This document shows, in pieces, positions 1 to 9,991 of a DNA stretch of 64,000 bases. Below the pieces are notes generated by a model. It was not told where the DNA came from and searched no databases. It saw nothing but the letters and a program-made list of their open reading frames with translations. The stretch is from Nyssa sinensis (lineage: Eukaryota > Streptophyta > Magnoliopsida > Cornales > Nyssaceae): assembly GCA_008638375.1 (NCBI GenBank), contig CM018031.1:17948915-18012914 (forward strand), read 5' to 3'. Made by a program: the position numbers and the translations under genes. How positions within the stretch are numbered: position 1 is the first letter of the stretch; each line of letters starts with the position of its first letter.

Positions 1-880
1 GTCCTCCTAAGATCTGGAGGTACACCAAAAGGCAATGGGAGGCAAAATATCATTTTGCACTCTCAGAATGTAACAAGCAGAGGAAAACAATAGATTGCAT
101 CAATCAAACTACACAGTTAAACAAGTCCTAATGACAGCAAAAACCACAGCCTCCACTGACGAACATAAGTAGGATCAGTTAGGATGTTACCTTTGTCTGT
201 TATAGCTGGAATAGCATTCTCTTCCCCCAAAAAGGTTCAAAATATTTGAAGGCATTCTGGTATTTCATTTGTCTAATCTATACAATTATCTAAACATAGC
301 CATTTTTAGGTGCTCCCTAAATTTTCTCATAATAAAACTCTGGAGGACCAACAGAACATAAAATCAACTCAATGCAATACAGGAGGAAAAATAGGGTAAG
401 CATGGTGTGCACCACGCCTCCAGTGGTAGTTGACAGATGTGCATTCCCTTCATATTATAATCAAACAAAAGCACAGAATTAAATATTATAATTGAGGAAG
501 CACTTACACAGAAACTTTAAAATTCTCCATATTTAATATATATATTTAGCATATACATTGTTTTCTTCCAAGATAATAAATATTGAGATTGGATGAAAGA
601 ACCAAAATAAACCCCCACATGAACAATGGATTAATGGAGCTCATAATGACTTATCACGAGTGAGGGAGAGGCCTTCTGCAATTAAACATATAGCTGATCC
701 CTCAAACACCGTAAAAAACCATCCCAAAAAGGAAATGAATGAAGCCATATTCTCAAAAATCCCATTTTCCAAAATTCAACTCAATAAAGCCTTATCCCAA
801 CTATTTGGAATCTGATACATGAATCTTGTCTCACAATTCTACTCTATTAAAGTCAACCCCCCAAATAAACCACACGCTAT
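1..880. other. AT-rich non-coding DNA, no gene seen
   Basis: I see no conserved exon, RNA gene or clear transposon here on either strand. If the SelO gene whose first exon lies at 5007-5414 is intact, this stretch would belong to its first intron, because the gene reads leftward. That placement is an inference from exon 1 alone. Confidence 0.4.
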
Positions 881-1432
881 CATATCTTTTTTTTACTATC
901 TCAACTCAAGTTAATTTTGATCTCCCTCTTCCTTGACTTGTCCCTCAATGCCCAGCATATCTCCCTTCCTTACTGGTGTAGTTACTAATCATCGTTGCAC
1001 ATGGTCACACTACCTTAATCGATTTTCTTTCATTTTATATTGTATAAATGCTACTTTCACCGTCTCAAAAGTGTATTCATTTTCTTATCCTACCACACAT
1101 CCATCTTAACATTCTCATTTCAGCAACGCTCATTTTATAAACGTGTTGTTTCTTAATTGTTCAACATTTTGTTGCACAAAGCATCGTCGATTGAATAACC
1201 ATTCTAGAATTTGCCTTTCAATTTTATAGACATACATTAATCACACAACATGCCAAAAGCACTTCTCCACTTAACCCATTCTACGTAAATGAGCAACATC
1301 ATCTTCAATTTCTCCTTTCCCATTGATAACCGAACCCAAATATCTAATTTTTTTACTTTTCATTAATTCTTGATTTTCAATCTTCACTTCCTCCGCATTT
1401 GTCTTCCTAGTTTTATTAAAGTCACACTTAAT

Positions 1433-1445
1433 ATATTCGGTTATC
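1433..1445. repeat. Left target-site duplication of the nested L1-type LINE
   Basis: ATATTCGGTTATC here and ATATTCAATTATC at 2252-2264 differ at two of 13 bases. They flank the L1-type fragment exactly where the surrounding RTE sequence is interrupted. Confidence 0.6.
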
Positions 1446-2251
1446 GGAGGTATGCTAGGTTCTGCAATTTAGATGACCAATCTAGGATAGGAAGAGTGAA
1501 GATTTTTCAAGAATGATGGGTGTTTTATGGAAGATCAAAATTAATTCTCACCGCACCGCCGGGGGGGCGGGGGGAGAATCCATCAAGTGGCTGCCCGGAA
1601 ATGGTGGAACTTTTTTCTGTAAAATCATTTCATTTGGTACTGTCCAGCAGTAGACAGAGATTTCCCGTGGAGGTCCATTTGGAAGTCAAAGCACCTTTAA
1701 AAGCAGTGTTTTGACTTATTAAAAAAAAAAGTGTTTTTTGGGTGGACAGCAGCTGGGGGAGATATTTTGACAGGGGAGAACTTAAAGAAAATGGGTTTTT
1801 CCATTGCTAATATATGTGTGATTTGCAAGAGAGACGAGGAGACGATGGATCACCTCCTTCTCCATTGTGAGGTGGCAAGGAATTTGCGGCAGCTTGTTGC
1901 TGCTCTTTTTGGTCACTGTTGGGTCTTCTCAAGAACGGTCTGAGATACTTTTGCAAGGTGGAGAAGTAAATGCTCAAAACAGCACTTATGAAAAGTTTGG
2001 GATGTGGTCCCCCTTTGTCATAGAAGGATCTTTGAGGGGATTGAAGCTTCCCCAAGTAGAGTTAGGAGTATTTTTTTTGTATACATTGTATTTATGGGTG
2101 AATGGTTCTTGTAATCCTTCAGTGGAGGACTTTGTAGAGTTCTTAAGTGATTTGGGACCCTAATGGGATTTTTTGTACACGGGTGTGGCCCTCTTGGGCA
2201 CTTTTTATTATATATCTAACTTCACCTATCAAAATATATATATATATATAT
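1446..2251 (+). mobile_element. 5'-truncated L1-type LINE, C-terminal ORF2 with zf-RVT domain (dead)
   Basis: Three frame-shifted pieces on the plus strand make up the C-terminus of a plant L1-type ORF2. First comes an upstream piece ending RFPVEVHLEVKAPLKAVF (to about 1711). Next is the zinc-binding zf-RVT motif ICVICKRDEET then DHLLLHC (about 1820-1870). Last is a tail ending NPSVEDFVEFLSDLGP with a stop at 2161-2163. An (AT)n-rich tail follows at 2233-2254. Frameshifts and loss of the endonuclease and RT domains mean it cannot move. It sits inside an older RTE LINE and is flanked by a 13-bp imperfect target duplication. Confidence 0.8.
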
Positions 2252-2264
2252 ATATTCAATTATC
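2252..2264. repeat. Right target-site duplication of the nested L1-type LINE
   Basis: ATATTCAATTATC pairs with 1433-1445 (11 of 13 bases identical). The RTE LINE sequence continues directly after it. Confidence 0.6.
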
Positions 2265-2514
2265 ATCCCACTTATCTTAAATTTTCTTGATTATAAAGCC
2301 TATCTCCATACCTTTATTTTAGATTTTAGAATTTTTTTTAATGTCTAATTTAACAGTTATTCATATTTTAATTTAATCAATTAAAACAATGTCATTAACA
2401 AAAAATATACATTACAGGACCTCATCTTTTATTAGTCAATTCTTTCATACTAAATCAAAAAGGTAAAGACTTAACGCAAACTCTTGATGTAAGCCAATGA
2501 TAATCGAACATTTT

Positions 2515-2740
2515 TGACTTAGGGAAAAGAAGAAAGATATTCATATGATTTTTATAGATTTAGAGAAAGATTTTATGATAGAGTCCTCCGAGACTTAATA
2601 TAGTGGGTTTTAGAAGATAAAAAAAATCACAAAACGATATATCAAAACGACAACAAACATGTCTGATGAGATTGTAATTACAATAAGAACAATTATTGGA
2701 GAAATAAGTGAAGGAAGAATAGGAAGTGGAGAAAAGAATC
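2515..2740 (+). mobile_element. Inverted 5' segment of the RTE LINE reverse transcriptase
   Basis: On the plus strand this reads IHMIFIDLEKDFYDRVLRDL, then a stop, WVLEDKK and, in another frame, VITIRTIIGEISEG. This is the RT palm segment that in the family comes just before the IGLHQGS motif. That next motif is on the minus strand at about 2500. So adjacent parts of one ORF are joined in opposite orientation, as expected from twin-primed LINE insertion. The fragment carries stops and is dead. Confidence 0.65.
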
Positions 2741-4260
2741 ACACTCAACTATAAATTTGTACAACATAAGCCCTAAATCTAATAAGGTGTGCATATATCT
2801 CATTTTATTATTTCAATTTCTATTCAAATGAAATTAGGCCAACAATGTATATCCGTCAAAAGTCAATGTAACGAACCTGCAGAAGGACAATTTTACCTTG
2901 TAACAACATACACTAATATTTTTGCAGGAGGAAGGATCAATAATTTTTATGAATAAACATCAAATGTGTACCACAAGAAAGCTAATAGTTGAATATTATT
3001 TCTCCAACAAATAATCAGGAGAATCATAACCACATCAAATAATACTAGAATTTTATAAAAGAAATCACAAGGGCATAAACAATTTCCCTTGTAAGTTCTG
3101 CTTAAAAAATATAAATAAATAAAAAGAAATACCAGACCAACTATACCAAAGAAATTTCATCCATAAAAACCTTCAACAAATAATTAAAAAAATAGGTGAT
3201 CCACCATCTCACTATTCTCATAAGCATCTTGCAAATCTGAGGATAGAAAGCATATTGAAGCATTAAAATAAGTAAAACAAAAGTAGTTACTAAAAATTCT
3301 ATATAATCCAAAAGTTCATAAATTGTACACTCTCATTGGCGTATTGTGCCCCCCTAGCGCAGAATGTCTAGGGAGTAATATTTCAATTTTCAATTCTATA
3401 TATTGTCCTGAATAAACAAATGTAAATCCAATCCTACCATCACCGCCTCAACATTTGAAGTTATAATCAATCATTGAGACTCTTTTGAGAAATGCCCCCC
3501 ATAATACAATCTCGTTAAAAGTGAGCTAGAAGCCTAGAACTAGTCCAGCATAATATTTCCATTCAACAAATCTATAAAAAAGAACACTAAATTGCCTTAA
3601 TGCACTAGTCAAATATCTCCCTCTCGTACACTTGGGATGTGTTTGGAAATGGAATGACTTTTGCAGTACATGTATACATTTCTATGAATATAGCAAATTT
3701 AAAGATAGAGAGAGAAAAGTAGAAAGAATGGTGGAGATAAAACAAGAAACATGAGAGAATAGAAAATCTTAGTGAATAGGTCACAAGGGGGACATGGTTG
3801 TCGGTTGGCAACTTCATCCTGGTTGAGCAAAGCCCAATGAACAACTTAAAATCAGAAGCAGGTAGGGTAGGATATTTAAGTAGGAAGGCATTGTTATAAT
3901 GAAAGTGAGAACACAAATCATCATTCGTGTATCTCACTAAATCTACCCAATTAAATAAGGTGTTTAGATATCAAATGTGAAAATGATGTATGGATTTGAA
4001 TAGGAAGTCAGAAATACATACCCCATCTTTTCTTAACTACTGTTCATAAAAATAAAGGGTCTCCAGTAATTGTCAATGATTCTCAACAAAGACCCCATTA
4101 TTAACTTTTTAAAGTGGTTCTCAACAAAGACCCCATTATTAAATTTTTTTAAGTGCAAGAAGAACCCACTTTCCTATTAAGATAGAAATTGAACAAAACT
4201 GCAACATGAGAAGAAATTAAAGATAAGAAAATGATAAAACAACTAATAACCAAAAATTAT
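2741..4260. other. AT-rich non-coding DNA, no gene seen
   Basis: No conserved coding segment or bounded transposon is visible. A short near-direct repeat around 4068-4145 (an AACAAAGACCCCATTATTAA-like phrase twice) is the only local structure. The open frame at 3605-3937 on the minus strand has the low-complexity composition of AT-rich non-coding DNA. Confidence 0.4.
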
Positions 4261-4448
4261 TCCGGAATGATCATCCTTAAAATAGGCTAATTCCAAATAA
4301 GCCTCACGTCTTCATAAAACATGATAGACTCCGAATTTTATTTTCAAAGTGCAAAATCCATCTTGTAAAGTTTGGTTTCACATGAGGTATATAGAAAATA
4401 TATTATCATCATCACAATGAGAATGACTCCCCACTCGCTCATCATCAC

Positions 4449-4676
4449 TTACTCCCATGAAAGATCCTCAAACAAACCATTTTCCAACTCCATCTTTCTA
4501 CCAAATACATCCGCAAAGCAAATAATGCAGAGAGGAGACACTAATTCACCACACATAATGCCCCAAGGACTCCCAAAGAATCCAGCCAAGAATTCAATTA
4601 TCATAAGTAAAGGGGACATAACGAACATGCATAATTCAATCCAATTCATCCATCTTATACCAAAAAACACATTCAC
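4449..4676 (-). mobile_element. L1-type LINE reverse transcriptase fragment (dead)
   Basis: The minus-strand translation aligns by eye with the RT core of plant L1 LINEs. W(M)NWIELC matches the WRRWIxxC stretch, EFLAGFFGSPWGI matches the SPxGFFxSSRGLRQGD motif, and SPLCIICFADVFGRKM matches SPLLFIIVMEALSRM. The key RQGD is degraded to MCGEL and no polymerase active site is intact. Flanking sequence (about 4260-4960) may belong to the same relic but I cannot bound it. It would lie inside SelO intron 1. Confidence 0.55.
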
Positions 4677-5006
4677 ATCGAAAGATACAATAGGAAATTA
4701 ATAAACAACATCCCACTTCAATCTTTCCCAAGATTGGGCCATACGCACTTGATATGTCATTTCAAACCCAAACATAAATTTTTATTTTCAAAACATAAGA
4801 ATAGAAAAAGAGCCTGTCATGATCATTCGGCTCGCACAAAGCAAAATGCCATGCAAATTTTTTGCCGCTCCATCATTACTAGCTTACAGAAAAGAAAAAA
4901 AGAAACTATATGCATAAATCTGCAAAAAATAGTTCAAAAAAATAAAATCTTTCATTCAAACAAACCATAACTAATACAAAGAAAAGGATAAAGAAACAAC
5001 ACCGAC

Positions 5007-5414
5007 CTCTCTCGGCATCGTATCGGTCCTTGGATCGCCAGGCAACTCTCGAACAAAAGAATGGTCCCAAGTCAGATCTTCGAGATTTAATTTAACTCTA
5101 CCCTCGCCCAAACTCTGTTTCTTCAGGTCATCGGTAACCGATTCCACCGACAAATCGGTGTTCATCGACGGAGAGTCCATGGAGACCTCTCTATAGGAGT
5201 TGGAAACGAGAGAGGATGGTCTTGGTTGTGGTTTGTGGGGATTGGAGGGGTATAAACGGAACTTTCTGATAGATTTGGAGGTGGAGGAGAGAAGAGACGG
5301 CGGAGGCTTGGAAGGGAAAGGGGAGAGAAGGGGGCCGCGGAGGAATAAGGCGGTGAGAGAGGGGAAAGAAGAGAGAGAGTAGTGAGAGAGTGAGGCAGAC
5401 AATTGGGAAAGCAT
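5007..5414 (-). CDS. SELO: SelO (UPF0061) protein adenylyltransferase, exon 1 only
   Basis: The first 136 codons match the N-terminus of plant SelO proteins, pseudokinases that AMPylate targets in mitochondria or plastids. Residues 1-75 are Ser/Pro/Arg-rich with almost no acidic residues, as in an organelle transit peptide. Residues 90-100 (SVESVTDDLKK) and 111-136 (LEDLTWDHSFVRELPGDPRT, then DTMPRE) carry the family signature that precedes the kinase-like fold. The start ATG at 5414 gives the transit peptide. The donor CCGAGAGAG|GTCGGT ends the exon at 5007 in phase 0, and the family continues with VLHACY at this point. I could not find exon 2 in the 5 kb to the left. Either intron 1 is longer than 5 kb and the rest lies outside the window, or the gene is broken. 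The adenylyltransferase core is therefore not visible here. Confidence 0.85.
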
Positions 5415-6585
5415 TGCTGACTCTTTTACGTTCTCTCTCTATAACTATTGTTCGTGAACACCTGTGACCTTAATGTTGCTCATTCTTCAAACTACATCTC
5501 CAATGGGAACAATTAGCCTTCAATGTCGGTCAACTAAATACGTGGCTGCTTTACACCTTTACGTACAAATACATACCTATATTGATTCATACTAATGTTT
5601 TGTAAAACATATTTTGTGATACATATAATCACATAAATATAAAACTCACATAAACATTAAATTCATGTGAATGCGATGAATATGGCCCACACCCATGCGA
5701 ATACATGTGCTATATATATTTCGCAAAACATTACCCCTTAATTTAGACAAAAAGTCATATATGCATGTACTAAAATGCAGTGTAATATTTTAGAGCTCCA
5801 AAATATAAATTCTGAGAATTTTAGAGCCACCATTTTTTTTATGGCTCTAGAGCCATCATTTGAACGTTGATCGAACAGAGAAAAATAGTAGCAGTTTATT
5901 TTTGTACATGTAATGGTACATTTTTACCATTCCATAGTCAAACTCACCCTCACAACAATCACATATACCTTAATCCTGCCAAAAACATTCAATTAACAGG
6001 ACAATGATCCAGTTTATGAGCCCAGTACATTCGGAATTGATAGTCGGGCAAGCTAGTTGACCAAGTCCATTTGTACTTGACCAACTCTGTTGTATTTAAA
6101 TAACTCGAGAGGGACGAGATCCCAATCACTAAGAAAGCAATAGACGTTACCCCCATGAATGGTGCCATGCGTGGCACAATATCCTCCCACAATAAAGGAA
6201 TCCACCAGAATCAAGAAAGTAATCTCTACACAATCATCAATAATTTAAATAACAAACCTTTCATCTAAAAGGTACGCTAACTCTGTTATTAGTCTTCCTG
6301 GTTCCTTCAAGCATTCCAACCAATCATTTTGTTCGTGTAAATGAAGATATTCGAATAATTAATGTTAGTGGCTTTTTGAGTATATGACTTTCTAGCTCTC
6401 AACAAAAACACCCACTCATTCTTCACTTATCCATTTGGTAGTATGTTTGGGGAGAATGATCCATTTGATGACCCTTCTTTACTCACCCATTTGGAAACAA
6501 AGTTAGTTCTAAACAACAATTCAAGGAATTATGTTAAGAAAATTGGCTTATAATATTTGTAAATTTTTCTTCTAGTTTTTCATAT
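5415..6585. other. SelO upstream region and gene-free DNA
   Basis: The first bases right of 5414 should hold the SelO 5' UTR and promoter, which is AT-rich and pyrimidine-rich on the sense strand. A phrase with inverted gagctc/gagcc segments at about 5790-5860 looks like a MITE remnant but has no clear ends. Nothing else is recognisable. Confidence 0.35.
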
Positions 6586-6589
6586 CGCG

Positions 6590-8200
6590 AATTTGAAAAG
6601 GCTTGAGCCACAAGGTGAACTAGAGCAATTAAACAACACTTGGCTATCTAAGGAAAATTCATATGAGGGTGGCAACTTCATTGTTGGCACCTAAGCACAG
6701 TTCAGGGAAATACAAGAATTCATATATTCCCTTCAACGGTAGATCAACGAGATGTGTCACCAATGGCAACCTAATGATGATCAAGAATCTACCACTATAG
6801 CTATGTTGGTGAAGACATAACCCGATAGGTGGTCATAAACTGACCATCAACCATCAACTAGTGGCCAGAACCAACCACGTAACAGGAATGGGGACCAGTT
6901 TCCGTGTAGAAACTCTCCTTATAGAGCAGCTAATGGCAACAATGCGTCATTTTCCTATACCCAACGCCGACATAACCTACTAGAGAATGAGAACAAAAAA
7001 ATCCTTGATCAAAATATCAAAGAAAAGAATGGGCTCTAACACAAAAGGCAACTAGAACAGAATATTATCAACTCCGCAAAGAACCTACTCTCTAAGGAGA
7101 TCTTAGAGAAGCCGCCCCCAAAGCAGTTCATGTTTCCCAGGTTTAAGTACTACAACGGGACCGTGGACCTAGTAAACCACATTTATCACTTCCAACAAGT
7201 GATGGCCCTTTATGAAAGGGAAAACTTCCTTCTGTGCAAAGTTTTCCCCTCTAGTTTTGAGAGGATGAAACTAAACTAGTACCACAGTTTGGCGCCAGGA
7301 TCGATCCACAGTTTCACCAACCTATGCTCTACCTTTTTAATATAGTACTTTGCCAACTAAGATATCAGAACGGATGTAGAACTCCTCTTTAGCATGCGGA
7401 TAAAATAGAGCAAGTCCTTTCGAGAAGACTATGTGAAGATGTTCAAACAAGAAATGGTGAGCATCGATTAGTGTGAGAACAAGCTCACCACACTGGCATT
7501 CATAAAAAGAATGCTCACCACACACCCTCGTTTTAACTCTTTAGTAAAAAAGAAGCCAAACAACATGGTTGAAATCCTCATCTGAGCACAAAGACATATC
7601 ATGCTCGAGAATGAGAAAAAAATTCTGGCACGACGATTTATGGACAAACGTGCCAACTGAGATAATATAGACCAGGTTGAAAGCAGCAAGGCTATCGAGC
7701 AAAGAGCCTGGTGAAGGAAGAGAAAGAAGGAGAAACACCCTAGAGGGCAAGGTTATACACCCCTCACTTTAACGACCAACCAGCTATTGCATTAGGCGAA
7801 TAACCAACCTTGGGTCAAGAAACCCCCGCCTTTGAAGAGTGACTCAACAAAAAGGAATTTCGGGAAAGACTAGAATACTGACCGCGGGGTAATCGATGTT
7901 TCCTATCACCACCAAGCGAGGAGTTTTGGGTAGTAAATACTATATTAGCCGCAACGTCGTTAGAAAGAATGTCGAACAAAGAGAAATAGGAATATTGCAA
8001 GAAGGCCAAGGAGGTAGCCTTGACTGAAGTTGCTGACTCATTTGCTCTAGGCAATACTGGAGATATGACCTTTTTAGCAGGATCTAAGACAAGTACCCTC
8101 CTACACTATGATGCTTTGGTTATTTCATTACAAGTAGCCCATTGTCTAGTCTGTCGAGCATTGATGGACAATGGTAGTATGTAAACCTCATATTCCTACA
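6590..8200 (+). mobile_element. Ty3/gypsy gag-protease relic (Tat-like)
   Basis: Plus-strand translation through several stops gives a recognisable gypsy gag. It reads FPRFKYYNGTVD, HIYHFQQVMALYE, LLCKVFPSSFERM, SIHSFTNLCSTF, RTDVELLFSMRMK, DYVKMFKQEMVSID and THPRFNSLVKKKP between about 7130 and 7560. Further on, YDALVISLQVAHCLV and ALMDNGS at about 8105-8180 match the start of the aspartic protease, with the catalytic DNGS intact but a stop soon after. In-frame stops at 7278, 7340 and elsewhere show it is dead. No LTR, RT or integrase was found with it. The lineage assignment is by resemblance only. Confidence 0.75.
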
Positions 8201-8334
8201 CGCCTTAGGGAAAAATGGGGATAAAGACAGAAAGTCTCACCCCTAGAGAGGAACCTATAGACACCTCATTTTAAAACCCTTAATTATATAAGGGTAGTTT
8301 CACCATTTTTTTGGGAAGTTACTACAATATATCC

Positions 8335-8800
8335 CACTTAAGGGTATTTTAGTCATTTCTTATAGACATTTCAATCATTATGCCTACCGACGATATTTTG
8401 GTCATTTTGCCCATTAAAGGTATTTCGATCATCCACTAAGGGTATTTTGGTCATTTCGCCTATTATAAGCATTTTGGTTCTTATGCCTACCAAGGGCACT
8501 TTGGTTATTTTACCCACTAAAGGCATTTCGGTCATTATGCCCACTAAGGACATTTTGGTCATTTGGTACATTAGGTCCCTTGATGATATTTTGGTCATTA
8601 TGCACATCTTTGACCATCAAGGGTACATTGGCAATTTATAGTATCTCTCTACCCTTTATGGGTAGTTTGGCAAATTCTAGAGGTTTTTTACCTTCTAGGG
8701 ATATTTTCGTAATATTGGTGTCATTTTTTTCCTTTGGAGGGCACTTTGGTAATCTTAGCATTATCTTATTTCTTATCGGTTATTTTGGTCATTTAAGGGG
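8335..8800. repeat. Degenerate minisatellite with a TTTTGGTCATTT core
   Basis: A phrase close to GGCATTTTGGTCATTATGCCCACTAA recurs many times with a spacing of roughly 25-40 bases, most regularly from 8360 to 8610. It then fades into variants such as TTTGGTAAT. Open frames on both strands here are by-products of the repeat. It starts just after the gypsy relic and may be part of that element's non-coding region. Confidence 0.65.
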
Positions 8801-8899
8801 CATGCATGTAATTTCTATGTCATTTTACCTATATAGAGTAAATTTGGTAATTTTAGCCCGGCCCTTAGAGACAATTTTAACTTTTTATGTCTTAGTTGT

Positions 8900-9494
8900 A
8901 TTTTTGTAATTATTATATTCCTAAATTCTCCATTGAATTAGGGGGCAATATAGTAAATATAGGTGATATAGATTTGTTATATCTTTCCTCCTTTGTTTTA
9001 AGGGATTTGTCTTTATTTGTGCATAAGAAACTTTCTAAATCTTGTTCGCCTAGGGCAGCTCCAATTCTGACTCAAACCCAAACTCAAATTTGAATTTGAG
9101 TCAAAATGTACAAAAATGTTTTTCCAACCTTAGACTCAAACCCATACCAAATTAGTTTTTACTCAAATCCAAACTCTAATTTGTGCACTACTGTTCACAG
9201 AACCAAATTACTAATAGTAACTTTATTTCCCCTAGCTAACCTCATATCATATGGAAAGTGATAGGAAAAGGCAAAGAAAAGAAATGGGAAGGAAAATATG
9301 CCTGGTAGGAACCAACTGATTTGTTTCATCATCTAGTGGCGATTGTTGGAGAGACGGTGATGAACAATTGGTGGTTAGCAATGGCGGTCTACGATAGACA
9401 AGGCGATGGCAATCAACTGTGATGTTCAAACCCTCCAACCCCGATTATAAATAAAACCTTGTGATAGCGTTTGACGATGTTGGAGAAAGTGGGA

Positions 9495-9545
<51 letters not shown>

Positions 9546-9986
9546 GCAAAAAGTGTGTTGTCCAATGGAGGGAAAGATAGAAGGAGAGAAGAAAGAGGGT
9601 TTCGTAAAAAGGGGAGGGAAAAAAGGAAGTGGGACTTTCTTGAAAATAGGAGGGAAAATGGACTTTTGTGAGCTGTGAGAAAGGGGAGACAAAGGGGCAC
9701 AATAGGGTTGATCTTGATTGAAAGGCCGATCTCATTCTCACACAACCCAGAGGCTAAAACAGTAAAAAAAAAATAGATATTGAAGTCCAAGCTAGGCATC
9801 TATTTTGTACAGAATAGTAAAAAAATGACAGTAAATAGAATAGTAGCTAGGCATCAATTTTGTACAGAACGATAAAAAAAAGTTAACGATTCTATATTTT
9901 TTATGTATAAATTCTCATGAAGTTCTACCATTTTTTATCAGTTTTTTTTGTATTCCGTAAAATCATAGAACTTATATTTTCATTTC
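8900..9986. other. Gene-free DNA with a GA tract and MITE-like remnants
   Basis: The segment 9053-9200 has repeated ACTCAAAC/GAGTTTG-type motifs, including the self-complementary CAAATTTGAATTTGAG, as in small non-autonomous DNA elements. The phrase AGCTAGGCATC[A/T]ATTTTGTACAGAA occurs twice, near 9790 and 9847. I found no bounded element and no gene. Confidence 0.35.
9499..9544. repeat. (GA)n microsatellite, about 23 units
   Basis: This is an uninterrupted GA dinucleotide run. Long Ser-Leu or Arg-Glu frames on both strands over 9413-9799 come from this tract and are not genes. Confidence 0.95.
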
Positions 9987-9991
9987 ATACT
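9987..9991. repeat. Left target-site duplication (ATACT) of the solo LTR
   Basis: ATACT directly precedes the TGTAACACCCC start of the element. The identical ATACT follows its GTGACA end at 14203-14207. Confidence 0.85.

Larger units (their letters stand above)
880..2510 (-). mobile_element. RTE-type LINE, 3' part (reverse transcriptase to tail), interrupted
   Basis: Read on the minus strand, 2264-2510 resembles the middle of an RTE-clade LINE reverse transcriptase. It gives a degraded IIGLHQ motif near 2500, followed by a decayed SPYLF-like stretch and a VNDIVLI (FADD-like) stretch. The match resumes at 880-1445 with the downstream part. Frames are broken by stops and indels, so it is a dead copy. 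The region between 1446 and 2251 is a different, later LINE in the opposite orientation. The element's more 5' part is found inverted at 2515-2740. Identification rests on recognition of the family by eye. Confidence 0.65.

Noticed and set aside
3605..3937. 110-codon minus-strand open frame
   Set aside because: No recognisable domain, in AT-rich DNA, with no conserved splice or promoter signals.
1..4970. Further SelO exons
   Set aside because: I looked on the minus strand for the conserved VLHACY continuation and later SelO motifs and did not find them.
8371..8909. Open frames with repeated peptide phrases on both strands
   Set aside because: They are translations of a degenerate minisatellite. 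Both strands and several frames are open, and no start or regulatory context exists.
9413..9799. Several long open frames on both strands, rich in Ser-Leu or Arg-Glu
   Set aside because: They are produced by the (GA)n microsatellite and its purine-rich flanks.
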